NCBI GenBank assembly: GCA_032622095.1
Contig: CP136064.1
Coordinates: 135,603,129 to 135,667,128 of the forward strand
Source of the DNA: Siphonodentalium dalli
Taxonomy: Eukaryota; Mollusca; Scaphopoda; Gadilida; Siphonodentaliidae
Reading direction: 5' to 3'
DNA: 64,000 nt
Part shown: piece after piece, positions 9,631 to 22,329 of the stretch
Position numbering within the stretch: position 1 is the stretch's first letter
How the letters are laid out: each line of letters opens with the position of its first letter
Position numbers and translations under genes: made by a program
The notes under the pieces: generated by a model
The model's database searches: none
The model's input: the letters and a program-made list of their open reading frames with translations, nothing else
Told to the model about the DNA's origin: nothing

Positions 9631-11508
9631 GGGCTGTCCTATGTAATATTAGCTGACGAGCACATCATTTTCGGTGGTGAAGCGTTGCTCAATTGCCTCG
9701 CACATTTATTCTCATATATGTTTGAATACTCACACGTACCTCTTGCAGCAAAACGGGGCGTCATGGTGTCTCTTTACAAGGGTGGACGAAAACCTAAAGA
9801 CAGCTTTGATAGCTATAGAGCAATTACCATATTACCTGCCATTTACAAGCTATTTGAGAGGGTGATATATCTTAGATTGGAAACGTTCATGCCATCTTCA
9901 ATCGCCGTCCATCCGTTACAACATGGTTTCGAAAAAGGGATCAGTTGCACCATGACATCATGTTTTGTGCAAGAATGTATTAGTTACGCCAGGGAACAGC
10001 ACAATAAGCTTTATTCATGTCTATTGGACGTGCGTAAAGCTTTCGACTGTGTATGGATAAATGGCCTCTTGTATAAATTATTTCACAGAGGATTACCAGG
10101 CAAAACATGGCTCATCATACGAGAATTATTATCTGGCATAAAATGTTGTATCCGCAGCGACGGAACATATTCCGACTGGTTCTCCTTGTCTCAAGGAACC
10201 AGACAAGGATCAATATTATCACCTCTGTGGTACAATATATACGCAGACGATCTCCTCCATATTATTGAGAAATCAAAATTGGGCCTTCGTATCCACTCAT
10301 TGAATTGTTCATCTCCCACCCAAGCCGATGACATGATGCTTCTCTCTCTATCCCGCCCAGGTCTTGTTGGCCTATATGAATTATGCATTGAATACAGTAA
10401 TAAATGCCGCTTCAGTTATAATTCATCGAAAACCGTCATAATGGTTTTCAATGAATCAAAACAAGAAGCCGATAAATGTGCAAGATGATGGCCATTTGGA
10501 TCATCCTTTCTCAGCGAAGTTGACTCCTACACTCACCTGGGAATTCTGCTTTCCAAATCTTATTTCAATAACAAATTTGTCGATGCCATATGCACAAAAT
10601 TAAGGGGGACATATTTCGGCCTCTCCGATGTTGGCCTATACCCTGGTGGTATCTCTCCTCAAAGTTCATACAAACTTTACAGAACAATAGTCATTCCTTC
10701 CGGGTTGTATGGCAGTGAACTTCTCTGGAACCTAAACACAACTCAAATAGATAAGCTTGAGAAGGCCCACATAATTTGCATCAAGCATATGCAAGGTTTT
10801 CCGACGAGGACCCGAACAGTTATTGCACAAGGCTGTCTAGGCTGTTCCTCGCTAGAATCGTGGATCGATCGTCGGAAACTCTCAATGCTTGGCGCTTTCT
10901 GTGGGCCAAATCAAGAGAAAGCATCGAAACAGTTATTCCTACGACGTTTGTATGATTTCATATCTGGTCTGTCAACAGACGAAACATCTTTTATACATGA
11001 CATATGGTGCATTCTATGTAACTATAATATTGAACATCACCTTATTGAATATGCTAATTCCAATGAATTCCCATCGCCCGTGGCGTGGAAACGCTTGGTA
11101 CGGACAGCTGTAAAGGAGTTAGATGAACTTGACTGGTATAATCGTATCTCCGGCGACTGCTCTTTAACAGCATTCCGTACCATTCACCCCACGCTACGAA
11201 CGATCGGTATATGGAAACTATGCTCACAATTTCCGGAGGAAAAATTTATATTCCTATTGATCGGTCGCATAATCGCACATACAGCTTTCGGCCAAAATGA
11301 TACATGCAAACATTGTTTAGCGACCTACTCATGTGTAGTACAACATATCTTGTTAGATTGCCCGTCATTGCTACATATTCGGAATGTCATGTGGTACCAC
11401 ATCATTGACCATTATGGCATTAACTGTTTCCTCTACCTAGACCAAATGCCCCGTTTGCAGCTACTGTCTGCCCTTCTAGGATCGCCACCTAGAGATCTCG
11501 CTTTATAG
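9631..11508 (+). pseudogene. LINE-A ORF2, reverse transcriptase and C-terminal domain, one opal stop
   Basis: The frame resumes after LINE-B at about 9631 and runs to TAG 11506-11508, broken only by TGA at 10486-10488 (consistent with a CGA to TGA change). RT boxes: SFDSYRAITILPAIYKLFER, CLLDVRKAFDCVW (catalytic Asp), SQGTRQGSILSPL, and a degenerate catalytic box TQADDMMLL in place of YADD. Then DSYTHLGIL and a C-terminal CKHCLATYSCVVQHILLDC zinc-knuckle-like motif. The stop codon overlaps the first bases of the fold-back element, so the 3' UTR is displaced or lost. Confidence 0.85.
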
Positions 11509-11639
11509 TCCAGGAGATATTGGTCGACCTGTGCACCCCCCCCCAGGACTCAACTTCACCCCACTAATTTTCTTTCTTAATGTCTCCTCTAATTTTTTTC
11601 ACTTGTTAACAAGAAAAAAAAGTGGCCGCAGAGACTCCA

Positions 11640-12715
11640 GACAAGATGGCGTCCATCATGGCGGCCATTTTTTGTATATGCACCAGGTCTCTTTGATCGC
11701 TATTATAGTAAAGATGATAGCACATGAGGTCTTGTTTTCCGCTCGATTCGTTATGCTAATATACAACCCTTACAAATTAGCCAAAAATCCGACACCAGAA
11801 TCCAATATGGCGGCCAAGATGGCCGCCGAAATGTGAAAATATGCTATTTTTCTTACATGTTACCACCTTTCGTTTGTCTCTGTGGGAAAATGTTGGCATC
11901 TTTGCGTCATGTTATACATTTATCGTATAGAGGAGTCATTGGCGAACACATGGGGACCATAATATACATTCATTGCGGGATATTTTTGTCCGATATCACG
12001 TTTTCCCAAATGCCGGTATAATAGGTCACAGCCGAATCTACGTTAATAACGCGATGTAATGTTTCGAATCAATGAATGTTATTGCTATTATAACAACACC
12101 CATGCATATATATGTGCAGGAGATACTCAAGCTAGGATTCCTCTTGTACCTGAGTTGAGGAATATTTACCCAAATCCAAGATGGCGGCCAAAATGGCCGC
12201 CAGAAATAAAAAATCGCCGAAAATCACCGATTTTAACATAAGTGAGCATTATTGTCATGAAAACTCCACACCTGCTTACTATTGTGAGTTGGGAACATTT
12301 AGGCGAAGAACTTTCCTTGTACCATATCCAAATAAAAGTCCGCCAAATCCAAAATGGCGCCCACAATGGCGGACAGATTTTGAAAAATCACCGAAATTCC
12401 CTCATATTTACATCATTGGGCATTATTGTCGAGACAACTCCACCCATGCTTACAGTTGAGTTGGAAATACTGAGGTGAAGTAATTACCTTACATCTCATG
12501 TAAGAAATTGTTTTCCAACTCGAAGATGGCGGCCAAAATGGCGACCGAAATTTGAAAACAAGTCTACATTCCTTTACTTTCTTACGATGGGCGTTATTGT
12601 TTCGCGATTTATATCGACCATTACATGTTGATATGGAATATTGACATGAAGTATTCATTAGGGTTTGACAATTGATACTCACAGCCAAGATCGCTGCTAA
12701 ATTGGCGGCTAGAAA
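11640..12715 (+). repeat. About 170-bp degenerate tandem units with GATGGCGGCC motif, left arm of fold-back
   Basis: Motifs of the form AAGATGGCGGCCAAAATGGC occur near 11643, 11804, 12177, 12350, 12522 and 12685, i.e. spacings of about 161, 373, 173, 172 and 163 bp. Each is followed by a GAAAT(T)TGAAAA-like stretch and then a conserved CATTATTGTC...ACTCC... segment, showing a diverged tandem array of about 170-bp monomers (one degenerate unit near 11990). AAGATGGCGGC matches the core of the YY1 consensus, but function is not implied. Confidence 0.75.
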
Positions 12716-15339
12716 TTGAAAAGAAATCGATATTTTCACATATTAATTTCAACTTTTTGTCATAATATCGGTATGTATGGACGAAACTGTACATAAACCA
12801 TCTACTAGTTCAACTTAAATGTATCAAAACGCATAACATAGCTCGTATCCTTCTGGAAAGATGAAAAACCACAATTAATATCGCGATGTGGCATTTGGAA
12901 ATCCATTCTCCACTTAGCGCCGATAATGGCCGTAAGTGTAGGTGTGCCGAATAGTTATATCAGAACAATTACCTGATAACAAATTCTGATTTGCCACGTC
13001 ACGTCCATAATTATCTGGACCAGCTTCCATTTCTTTTTCTGATAAATCTAGGTCGCTCACACCGACAAAGTATTCACCACTTCCTGGGAGTAGGGTCCCT
13101 CTAATCATAACGTTTCAAACAATTCATTTTCCGGTGTCTAGCTTACGATTTTAAATATTTGCTAAATATGATATTTGTGCGTCATCTTGAACTAGGAAGG
13201 CATATGACCGATGAGTATACAGGCCTACAGAAGGTCATCTGTATGTGTCTCATACCCGGGACCCCATGGGGATAACGACATGTACACCTGGCGAACCAGT
13301 TAGCTAGTCACTTCTCAATAGATGGTTCGTCAACTCACAAATTCAGCGAACGAATTGGCATATGTGGACAACTTCGACAGTGTTTCGAAGGTTGTTGGCT
13401 GTCTCATTCCCTTGGACAGATGTATATCTGCTAAGGAGAAGACCATAATGTACAGACTACCCACACTCCTTGACCATGATCCGAAGCAAACTGTGTGACG
13501 CCCCGCAGTTGTCTCGTCGAATATCTCCCAGCAGAGAAGAACAATGCTCGTGGTGCTAGTTTGTGGACATGCGCCATGATAGTGGGAATGAAATGGTCCA
13601 CGGTATACACCACCCCTACACCTGGTGCATGTTTAAGATATAGAATGTCATGCGTGTCGGTTTTAATTGGTGTGGTAAGATTGTATTTCCACATCCGTTT
13701 CGAAGCCTTTCTGGTTCAACTACGTACATTTTTGTCTGGATAATACTATGCTAGCCTCCATCAAAACAGTCCGATGGACTAAAGGATAATGTCTTTATAG
13801 CATGAATGTATGCGTGTTTTGTTATCCTATCTCAGGGTTAGTGACAGTATGTGGGTGGTATTATTCAAGAAAATGCCAGGAACTGTAGTGCATTTATTTC
13901 ACTATGTATTTTAAGAACAATTTATAGTCTCGATGGCAATGGCTGTGGACGTTGGGGAACGCGACCTTTATGATCATATAGCTTTATATATATAACTTTA
14001 GAATATAGTAGTTTATGTCTCATGCAGGAAAATGGTCGCAATGGTGAAATCACTTGGTGTACCAACGTTTGTTGAACTGAATGCAAGATCTCATCAACGT
14101 AACATTCCTCTGGATGTTCTTCGCGTTGAACATTTCACCCTTTTGTTGATGGCATTTGTACTTTCTTGAACCATACCACCCAGCGTGAGTATGACATATC
14201 AACCAACTATCAAAGGTATCGCTTTTAAGACTACACCACAGTCTTGGTGGGGCTTATACAGCAGTAACCAATGGCACACGCCTGGTCCAGTTATTTAAGA
14301 ACGGCTTCCAAACGGATGGGAACATACAATCTTAGCATACAAGGAAAGCAAAGCCACACACGAGATCCTGTCTGAATCTAAAACATAACAAAATAAGGGG
14401 CGGTGCAGTCATGGTCCAATTTCATTTCGACTATCATGACACATACCTACAAACTAGCACCGTGTGTATTGTTATCATCTGCTTGGATCTGTTCGGTGAG
14501 ACGATTGCTTGGCGCCAACAAGCTTATTCTTATGATCATGTTCAAGGAGTTTGGGTATATTATGCATTATTGTCTTTTACGCCTTAGCAGAAATACATCC
14601 GTCAAATGTCGGGCTTTCAACATTCGAAGCCATATACAGAAGTTGTCCGGGTACGTCAGTGCATTAGATGAGTATGTGAATTGATTAACCATATATTGGG
14701 AAGTGGCTGTTTGGGAAGATCACCAGGTGTACACGTTGTTATCCCCATTAGGTCACCAAAGCTGACAATACGCAGATAGATCCTTCTGAAAGCTAGTATA
14801 CGCATCGACGAATACCTTTCTAGTGTATTACACAAGATGACGACAATACCCCATATGTAGCATCTCAATTATACCATAAGCTATACCACGAATGAAGCTC
14901 GCTAAGAATTCCAAGCTTTCGATAAAAACACGTGAGCTGCACACCGGCATATGTATTGTTTGAAACATTCCGATTAGTGGCACCCTTCTACAAAGAAGTG
15001 TAGTAAACTGTTGTTGTGAGTGAGATAGATTAATCTGACGAAGAGACGGAAACGGGTCTAGATAATGCTGAATGTGGCAATTCAGAATAAGCTCAGGTAC
15101 TGTTGTTTTGATTCTTGGAAGTCATAATATAACTATTCGGCGCACCTATATACGGTTTACGGCCAGTATGAGCCCTTAGTGGAGAATGGATTTTGAAATG
15201 CCACATCGCTATTGTGGGTTTTCATCCTTCCAAAAGGCTACGACTTACATTGGAACTAATAGATGGCTTATATTATGTACCGTATCGTCTATACAAATCG
15301 ATATTATGACAAAAAGTTGAAATTAGTAAGTGATAATAT

Positions 15340-16400
15340 CGGCTTCTTTTCAATTTCTGGCCGCCAGTTTGGCCGCCATATTGACTGTGAGTATCACTTG
15401 CCAAACCCTAATGAATAATTCATAAATATAAACATGTAATGGTGGGTATAAATCGCAAAACAATAACGCCCATCCTAAGAAAGTAAAGGAATGTAGCCGT
15501 GTTTTCAAATTTCGGTCGCCATTTTGGCTGCCATCTTCGATTTGGAAAACCATTTCTTACATGAGATGTAAGGTAATTACTTCACCTCAGTATTTCCAAC
15601 TCAACTGTACGCATGGATGGAGTTGTCTCGACAATAATGCCCAATGATGTGAATATGAGGAAATTTCGGTGATTTTTCAAAATCTATCCGCCATTGTGGG
15701 CGCCATTTTGGATTTGGCGGACTTTTATTTGGATATGGTACAAGGAAAGTTCTTCGCCTAAATGTTCCCAACTCACAATATTAAGCAGGTGTGGAGTTTT
15801 CATGACAATAATGCTCACTTATGTTAAAATCGGCGATTTTCGGCGATTTTTTATTTCTGGTGGCCATTTTGGCCGCCATCTTGGATTTGGGTAAATATTC
15901 CTCAACTCAGGTATAAGAGGAATCCTAGCTTGAGTATCTCCTGCACATATATATGCATTGATTCGAAACATTACATCGCGTTATTAACGTAGATTCGGCT
16001 TTGACCTATTATACCGGCATTTGGGAAAACGTGATATCGGACAAAAATATCCCACAATGAATGTATATTATGGTCCCCATGTGGTCGCCAATGACTCCTC
16101 TATGTGATACATGTATAACATGACGCAAAGATTCCAACATTTTCCCACAGAGACAAACGAAAGGTGGTAACATGTCAGAAAAATAGCATATTTTCACATT
16201 TCGGCGGCCATCTTGGCCGCCATATTTGATACTGGTGTCGGATTTTTGGCTAATTTGTAAGGGTTGAATATTCGCATAACGAATCGAGCGGAAAACAATA
16301 CCGCATGTGATATCATCTTTACTATAACGGCGATCAAAGAGACCTGGTGCATTTTTTTTAAATGGCCGCCATGATGGACGCCATCTTGTCTGGAGTCTCT
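15340..16400 (-). repeat. About 170-bp units with GATGGCGGCC motif, right arm of fold-back
   Basis: Inverted counterpart of the units at 11640-12715: GGCCGCCATCTTGG-type motifs near 15357, 15520, 15700, 15866, 16200 and 16365 on the plus strand. Sequence differs from the left arm at many positions (for example one arm lacks about 30 bp near 15960), so the two arms have evolved independently for some time. Confidence 0.7.
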
Positions 16401-16536
16401 GCGGCCACTTTTTTTTCTTGTTAACAAGTGAATAAAATTAGAGGAGACCTTAAGAAAGAAAATTAGGTAGGGTGAAGTTGAGTCCTGGGGGAGGGGGGGG
16501 GGGGGTGCAGAGGTCGACCAATATCTCCTGGACTAT

Positions 16537-17162
16537 TACTCTCAGATAATCAATCTAATCTGTCTCGCTTGCTCGTTAGGACAACAGCATTTATGTGGAA
16601 ACGGTTTCACTTTGATAATGGTTAACTAAAGTGATCAGCACTCTTTAGGAGTAGAATAGCGTTAATTTTTCATTAATACATTTACTGTTAGTTGGTAAAT
16701 TATCTATGTCACAGCATTTGCCAATTCAGTACCATGCATCCTTCAGTCAAATATGCATATATTTCAAATTACCCATATTTCATTCATTTGTTCACTATTT
16801 ACAGTTTACGTACTATACACTTCACATAGCCTCACTTCATCGGACGTCCATGAATCTTAGTATTCTCCCGGATGCATGATCACACAAACCATACCCATGT
16901 GTATTCTCCCGGATGCATGATCACAAAAGCCATACCCATGTGTAATTGTATATGTGTATACATATGTATGCGTGAATATATATATATATACATGTGTATA
17001 TGTGTATACATATTCAAGTGTATATATATATGTATATTCATGCCATATAACTTTCGCAATTATCCAAACTTTAGAGTTATCCCGCTTGCACTTAAGATAA
17101 CAGTCTTAACAAAGTATAACCTTTCTTTAAACACGGCAATAAACGCAAATTTATGCATACCC
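16537..17162. repeat. Gene-free stretch with a 41-bp tandem duplication
   Basis: No supported ORF. A 41-bp unit starting TATTCTCCCGGATGCATGATC is present twice in tandem (16861-16901 and 16902-16942) with three differences, followed by TA/TG microsatellite DNA (16945-17045). Confidence 0.8.
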
Positions 17163-17166
17163 TTAA

Positions 17167-17635
17167 AGGTACTCAACCCGATAAAACTCCTCTCAATTAC
17201 TATTTCAATGGCTTCGGGGGTCAAAAATATTTGATTCGAGTCGAGGAAGTCACCCATCAAAGCTCAGATTTGTTAGATATCGATTTTAGAAATCTATTAT
17301 TTTTCATTATCGGGAATACTATCTGGCCCAGAACTCAATCAAAATTGCGTTAAAATTACCACTTGATTTTAGAGTTATTCATCCTTGTCTGTTTGAATAG
17401 ATTTGGAGTACACATCCAGAGCAGATTACGGCAGTTATCAGTACTCATCTCGAGAACATAACAAATTTGAAAAATCAATATCTAATAACTCTGAGCTTTG
17501 TTTGATGGGTTCCTCGATTCGAATCAAATATTTTTTACCCCCAAAGCCAAAGAAATAGTAATATAGGACCCTCTGATCGGATTGTTGTTGTTGGAATCTG
17601 TTGAGATGGGGACCCTCTTTACGGGTTGAGTACCT
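17167..17635. mobile_element. TTAA MITE of a second family (469 bp)
   Basis: Termini AGGTACTCAACCCG / CGGGTTGAGTACCT between TTAA at 17163-17166 and 17636-17639. Inverted similarity continues well inside: a block with TCAAAAATATTTGATTCGA near 17222 pairs with one near 17520, so most of the element can fold on itself. No transposase. Its termini differ from the AGGGGTACTGTAC family in LINE-A, so a second TTAA-targeting family (piggyBac- or Kolobok-like) is present. Confidence 0.85.
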
Positions 17636-17639
17636 TTAA

Positions 17640-18224
17640 CTTCCGCATACAGCCATGTACCATTTATGCGTTGGTGTATATTTAATCAGATATGCATGCA
17701 CATATAATCGTGCACATATAGTTACCTGACCGTTACATATGTATTCGTATGTGTGTGTGTCTACGTGGATGTATGTGTGTGTATATATGCATATATATTT
17801 ATATGAACATTTATATATATGTATATAACCATGCATATATTCACGAGTGCTGGCGCGGCTGTGCACGTGCGCTCCCTCTCTCGTGTGCATGTATATGTGT
17901 ATGCATGTATATCTTTGTATATGCATATATGTCAGTATATGTGTATGTACATGTTTGTATACATATATAGGTGTGTGAGGGTGGGCGTGTATGTGGGTGT
18001 GCGGTCGTGTCGGTGCTCGTGAGGGTATGCATGCTTATATGCACTCAAATATGTTCGTATTTGTCTCTTTGTCAGGCAAATTGTATAACCCTGTATATTG
18101 CATAGCCAAATTCCTGCATGCAGGATGTATTTGTGTTCTCAAATTGGATGTATTTGTGTTAACAATTTATTTATAATATTTATATATATGCTCTTCATTA
18201 TATGGAGGAATGAAGATATATATA
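17640..18224. repeat. TG/TA-rich compound microsatellite
   Basis: About 500 bp of alternating TATATG, GTGTGT and CATATA tracts (17680-18010) grading into AT-rich DNA. Apparent ORFs on both strands (Tyr/Ile/Cys- or His/Thr-rich) are translations of the repeat. Around 18170-18224 a TATATA run joins the truncated 3' end of LINE-C. Confidence 0.8.
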
Positions 18225-21050
18225 TATTAAATATTTCTTTGTTTTCGCGAAGGCTAATTAGCTCACTTGATCCCCGCAGTAGAGTGTTTTCAGATAGGGC
18301 AACATTGGGTAGGGAGTCATATAGTTCTTTTCTGGGTTCTTGATAAAGTGTACATTCAAAGAGATAGTGGTAAGTTGTCTCAAATTCCCCACATAGACAA
18401 AAGGGGAAATTTTTAACATGATTATCTGTCAGGTCTCCACTCAGGTGGCTACAGTTCAGTCTTAACCGGGTATGAAGGATGTGTGATTTACGGCATTTAC
18501 TATGATAAAAATGGGCAGGTGGACGCATATTGTCATTGTTGAGTTCCTTTTTGAATTCGTCGATTGTACTGCTGCCCTTTGTAGATTCCGGCAGTTTGTT
18601 CCATTCAGTAGTTGCCGCTGGTAAGAACGAATCCATGTAATAATCATAGTTAATATTCGAGGGTAGTCTTATATATGTTCAAATCTGAAGTTATACCTGG
18701 AATTATTTGCCTGGATTGGTCGTACATAGTTTCTTAAGATTGATGGGGCAGTTCCGCGTATCATTTTAAAAAATTGGCAGAGATTGTGTTTTCTACGACG
18801 TGAGGAGAGGAGTTCCCAGCCAGTTTCTGATAAAAGAAGCGCGTTACTCGTACTGATGGTTGCACCTGTTACTATTCGGGCCATTTCATACTGAACCTTT
18901 TCAATGTCATCACTAAGATAATCAGGGCAGTTATCCCAAACAGGGGAGGCATATTCCAGTATTGGTCGGATAAATGTATAATGTTTTTTCAAGCGTTACT
19001 CTGCTTAGCCTGTATCTGTGTTTACGTACTAGATTTACTCGACTCCATGCTTTGTCAAGCATAGATCTGATGTGGATACTCCAAGAGCCCATGTTGTCGA
19101 AAGTAGGTCCCAGATGTTTATGGCTGTCAACCTCAACAATTGTCGCGGTTCCCATGGTCAAATGTGGATGATATACTGGTGTTTCTTTCCTGGAGATTAG
19201 GAGAGATTCCGTTTTCAGGGGATTGAATTTTACAAGCCATTCTGATGCCCAACACATGAGAGTTTCGAGGTCATCGTTGATTAATATTGTGGCCATGGTG
19301 GGGGTCTTCGATAGTAAGAAATAGAGAAGTGTCATCAGCAAATAGACGAATGTTGCACCGTATATTTTCGGTTATATAATTAATATAAATTAAAAACAGA
19401 AGTGGGCCTAATACAGAGCCTAGCGGCACACCTGCTGTTACATCTTGTAGTTCCGAACGTGTGCCGTCTATGACAACCTGTTGTTTTCTACATTTTAGAT
19501 ACGATTTCATCAAGTTATACAAGTTTCCTCTTATACCAATTTGTGTCAGTTTGTTCAAGAGGCCACGGTGCCAGACTTTATCGAATGCTTTACTTGTGTC
19601 ACAGAATATACACCGGACCTCTTTTCCGTCGTCTAATGATCGACATATATTGTCATATATTTCGGTAAGTTGAAAAACTGTTGAATCGTTGCGCATGAAA
19701 CCAGCTTGGTAACATGATAGGAGTTTGTTTTCATCAAGAAATTCCCATAGATATTTATAAATACATTTTTCATAGACCTTTGAGACGCAGCTTAGTAGAG
19801 AAATTGGTCGGTAATTTGATATAAGACCGGGATCACCACTCTTAAATATAGGTGTAACATGTGAACGCTTCCACTGGGGTGGGTAGTAACTGTTTTCGGT
19901 AAATGTTCTAAAATAGAATTCAAGAGGTTCACAGAGTGAGGAGGCACAACTTTTCAAAAATCTCGGACTTATTCCGTCGGGCCCACTTGACTTATATATT
20001 TAAAGACTTTTTAACGCTTTGTAAATGTCAGGGGTTGTGATTTTTATATCGCTTAATGTGGATATGGAGTTATCCGGTTCAAGGACTGGTAGGCGTTTCC
20101 CGATGTCATCAACTGATGAAATTTTACAAAAATACGAATTGAAAGCATTTGCTTTTTCAGTTGGTGAGATCAGGAAGTCGCCGTTGGTGTTCAAGGGGGG
20201 TATTGATCTATCACTGGTAGCAAATACTATTTTTTGGAGGGTTTTCCGCCAAGAAGACTGGTCATATGATGGGCCATTCAATGTGTTCTCATTCTTGGTG
20301 TCATAATCACGTTTGCTTTTTATAATAGCCGATGTAGTTTCATTACGTTTAGATCTGAAGTTTGCCCATGTTTGTGGTGTGTTTTTCCTTTTAGCTATCT
20401 TATGTAATCGATTTCGTTGCCTCATCATGCAGTTTCCGTACATTACACGTAAGCCATTGGGGACTACCTTTCCGGATCAGTACTATCTTATTGGGAATAT
20501 TTTCACTGAATACCTTTTGAATTTTTGCAGTCAAGTTATCTGCACGAGCTGATAGTTCAAATGGTGTATTATCATCATAGTTCCAGCTCAAGAAGTCTTC
20601 GTTCATGGTATCGAAGTCAGCCAGATTATAATTCCAGATACGTCTAGTGAGAGTTGTAGCCGATTTATTATTCAAAAGTTTTATCTGAGCAACGACCGGA
20701 CAGTGATACCTAATTGTGTTGTCGAATATGTTGCCAAGAACACAAGGGGAATCAACTAGCTAGGTCAGGGTTGCTAGTCATGAGCAAGTCGAAAATGGAT
20801 GAGGAATTTTCAGTAAAATGCGTTTTATCAGTGACCAGTTGGGTCAGACCTCGTTCGCTACATATGCCGTTTATTTTACCATTACCGTTGTGTACATAGT
20901 TTTCATTGAAATCTCCACCTATTATGACATCCAGGTCGCTATCGCGCGCAAGAGAAATGTTATCATTACGCCACCATGTGGTGTTTCTAGTGTGGCTGTT
21001 TTTCATATTCAGTGGTAGTCTCCAATTCTGGGGTCGAGTGGGCGAAGATT
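18225..21050 (-). pseudogene. LINE-C, jockey/CR1-like retrotransposon, decayed
   Basis: Minus-strand fragments in several frames follow the ORF2 order. 21006-20752: endonuclease C-terminal part with VIIGGDFNENY and SSSIFDLLM. 20675-20000: linker, including the NTNGDFLISPTEKANAFNSYF-type domain, cut here to its core. 19957-19271: RT with GPDGISPRFLKS, YRPISLLSCVSKVYEK, CIFCDTSKAFDKVWHRGLL, GVPLGSVLGPLLFLIYIN, LFADDTSLFL. 19341-18669: thumb with WLVKFNPLKTESLLIS and RPILEYASPVWD. 18640-18225: C-terminal knuckle FCLCGEFETTYHYLFEC. At least five frameshifts or stops. The N-terminal endonuclease is missing (5' truncated) and the 3' end is lost at about 18225 in a TA repeat. Resembles LINEs abundant in molluscs. 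Confidence 0.85.
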
Positions 21051-22042
21051 TTTTTTTTGTACCTTACTCAAATCGTACCGATAGAATCACGTAGATGCTG
21101 AAATTGTAAAGTTAACGCCACCGGTGTATAATATGTTTTTGAAAATATGACTCAATCGTATCGATAGTCAGGACAGGCTGAAATTGTAATCTTAAAGTCA
21201 CCGGTGTAATCATATGTTGTTGAAAATATAAATAATCTGATGGCCTGAAAATAATATATAACCCATTGGGAGCCCCCTGGTATAGTGAGGTGAATTATGG
21301 GTAAGACCCCTGGTGTAGTGAGGTGAATTGTGGGTAATATTATGCCTGTTCTATTGTGATAACCGCCATCTTTTATCTTCTGGAATTATCGGCGTGTTTT
21401 ATGAAAATGTCACCAAGATTTCTCCACTCGATTCTTTTTAAATGCACCCTAATCGGTCAAATTCTTTTGATAATTCTATCTAAACATATATGTAATTTGG
21501 CACGATTATCACCAATGAGCTTCACGCGGAGTGGTAAATAGCTTCCACAAAGGAGCTTTGTTCTACATGATGCCGCTCCAGGGTGAGAACAAGACACCTT
21601 TGAGCCTTAGTGTTTATACACGCTCAAATTGCTATAGAGATTTTACTAAATGAGCGCGACCGCCTCTGGAAATGAAGGGAAAGGTGACATGCTTTCAAAT
21701 ACACGCGCGCACAATGGGGTCGCGCTGACACAAATGAACCTTGCGCGGGTTGGGAAACACATTACACAACAGAGCTTAGTTGTTTAAGTGAAGCGAAAAT
21801 GTGATGCATTGTTGCTAATCCGCGTGTTGCGTTACCCATCAAATGTGTAATTATGTCACCACACCGCGCAAATCTCATTAGTGACAACATGACCATTCAG
21901 CGCTCACATTGCTTATTCTTCCAAATTAGTGGTGTAATGGGTATTGACAAACAAACTATATATGTATGTATAAAAACAACATTTTATATTTAAATGAATG
22001 CAACAAAAACTAAATATATACAAATAACAATAACAAAAAGTC
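21051..22042. other. Gene-free region with two short tandem duplications
   Basis: Two roughly 82-bp units (21066-21149 and 21150-21230), each with an ATCGTAYCGATAG start and CACCGGTGTA near the end. Then two roughly 33-bp units around CCCCTGGTRTAGTGAGGTGAATT (21273-21338). The remainder (21340-22042) shows no supported ORF; a patch at 21640-21870 is richer in CGCG. Confidence 0.65.
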
Positions 22043-22225
22043 TTATTTATTTCTTGCTGCCTTCTCCATGTTCCTGATGGCAAGGAAACCCGCTGCGTGC
22101 ACTATCAAGTTTTCCGGTGCCATATACGTCAGTTGAGTTTGTATTCGGCGGAGCCCACTGTTAGCCTGTTCTACTACTTGGCTGTTTGTGTCTCTTATTA
22201 TAGTGTCACTTTTATACGTCTGCAT
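22043..22225 (-). pseudogene. Possible transposase C-terminal fragment
   Basis: A 60-codon minus-strand frame rich in features of the last helix of some large eukaryotic DNA-transposon transposases: RDTNSQVVEQANSGLRRIQ followed by a YMAPENLIVHAAGFLAIRN tail. The N-S/T-x-x-x-E-Q-x-N/F-S pattern near the C-terminus recalls Kyakuja-Dileera-Zisupton (CxC) type transposases. Upstream (22226-22290) the frame can be followed through one stop before fading. Only a tail is present, and the family call rests on this motif, so it is tentative. The mirror copy at 43189-43371 is identical. Confidence 0.35.
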
Positions 22226-22329
22226 ATAGAGTGCACCCTCAAGAGGAAGTGTGATCCAATGGTATTATTGGTCGCGAAACATAGTCATTTCACTATATAA
22301 ATTTTCCTCCCAGACTCAATGCCAACTCT

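Larger units (their letters stand above)
11505..16536. mobile_element. 5-kb fold-back element with 2.4-kb inverted arms
   Basis: It begins ATAGTCCAGGAGATATTGG and ends with its inverse CCAATATCTCCTGGACTAT. Arms are about 11505-13915 and 14145-16536 around a loop of about 230 bp. Arm similarity is high at the outer ends and falls inward, with many substitutions and indels, so this palindrome is much older than the giant one. TA may be the target duplication. No transposase ORF is present; the small ORFs (11531-12478, 15694-16427) are symmetric shadows. It sits at the stop codon of LINE-A. Confidence 0.85.

Noticed and set aside
17636-18044. Tyr/Ile/Cys- or His/Thr-rich ORFs
   Set aside because: Translations of TG/TA microsatellite DNA on both strands.
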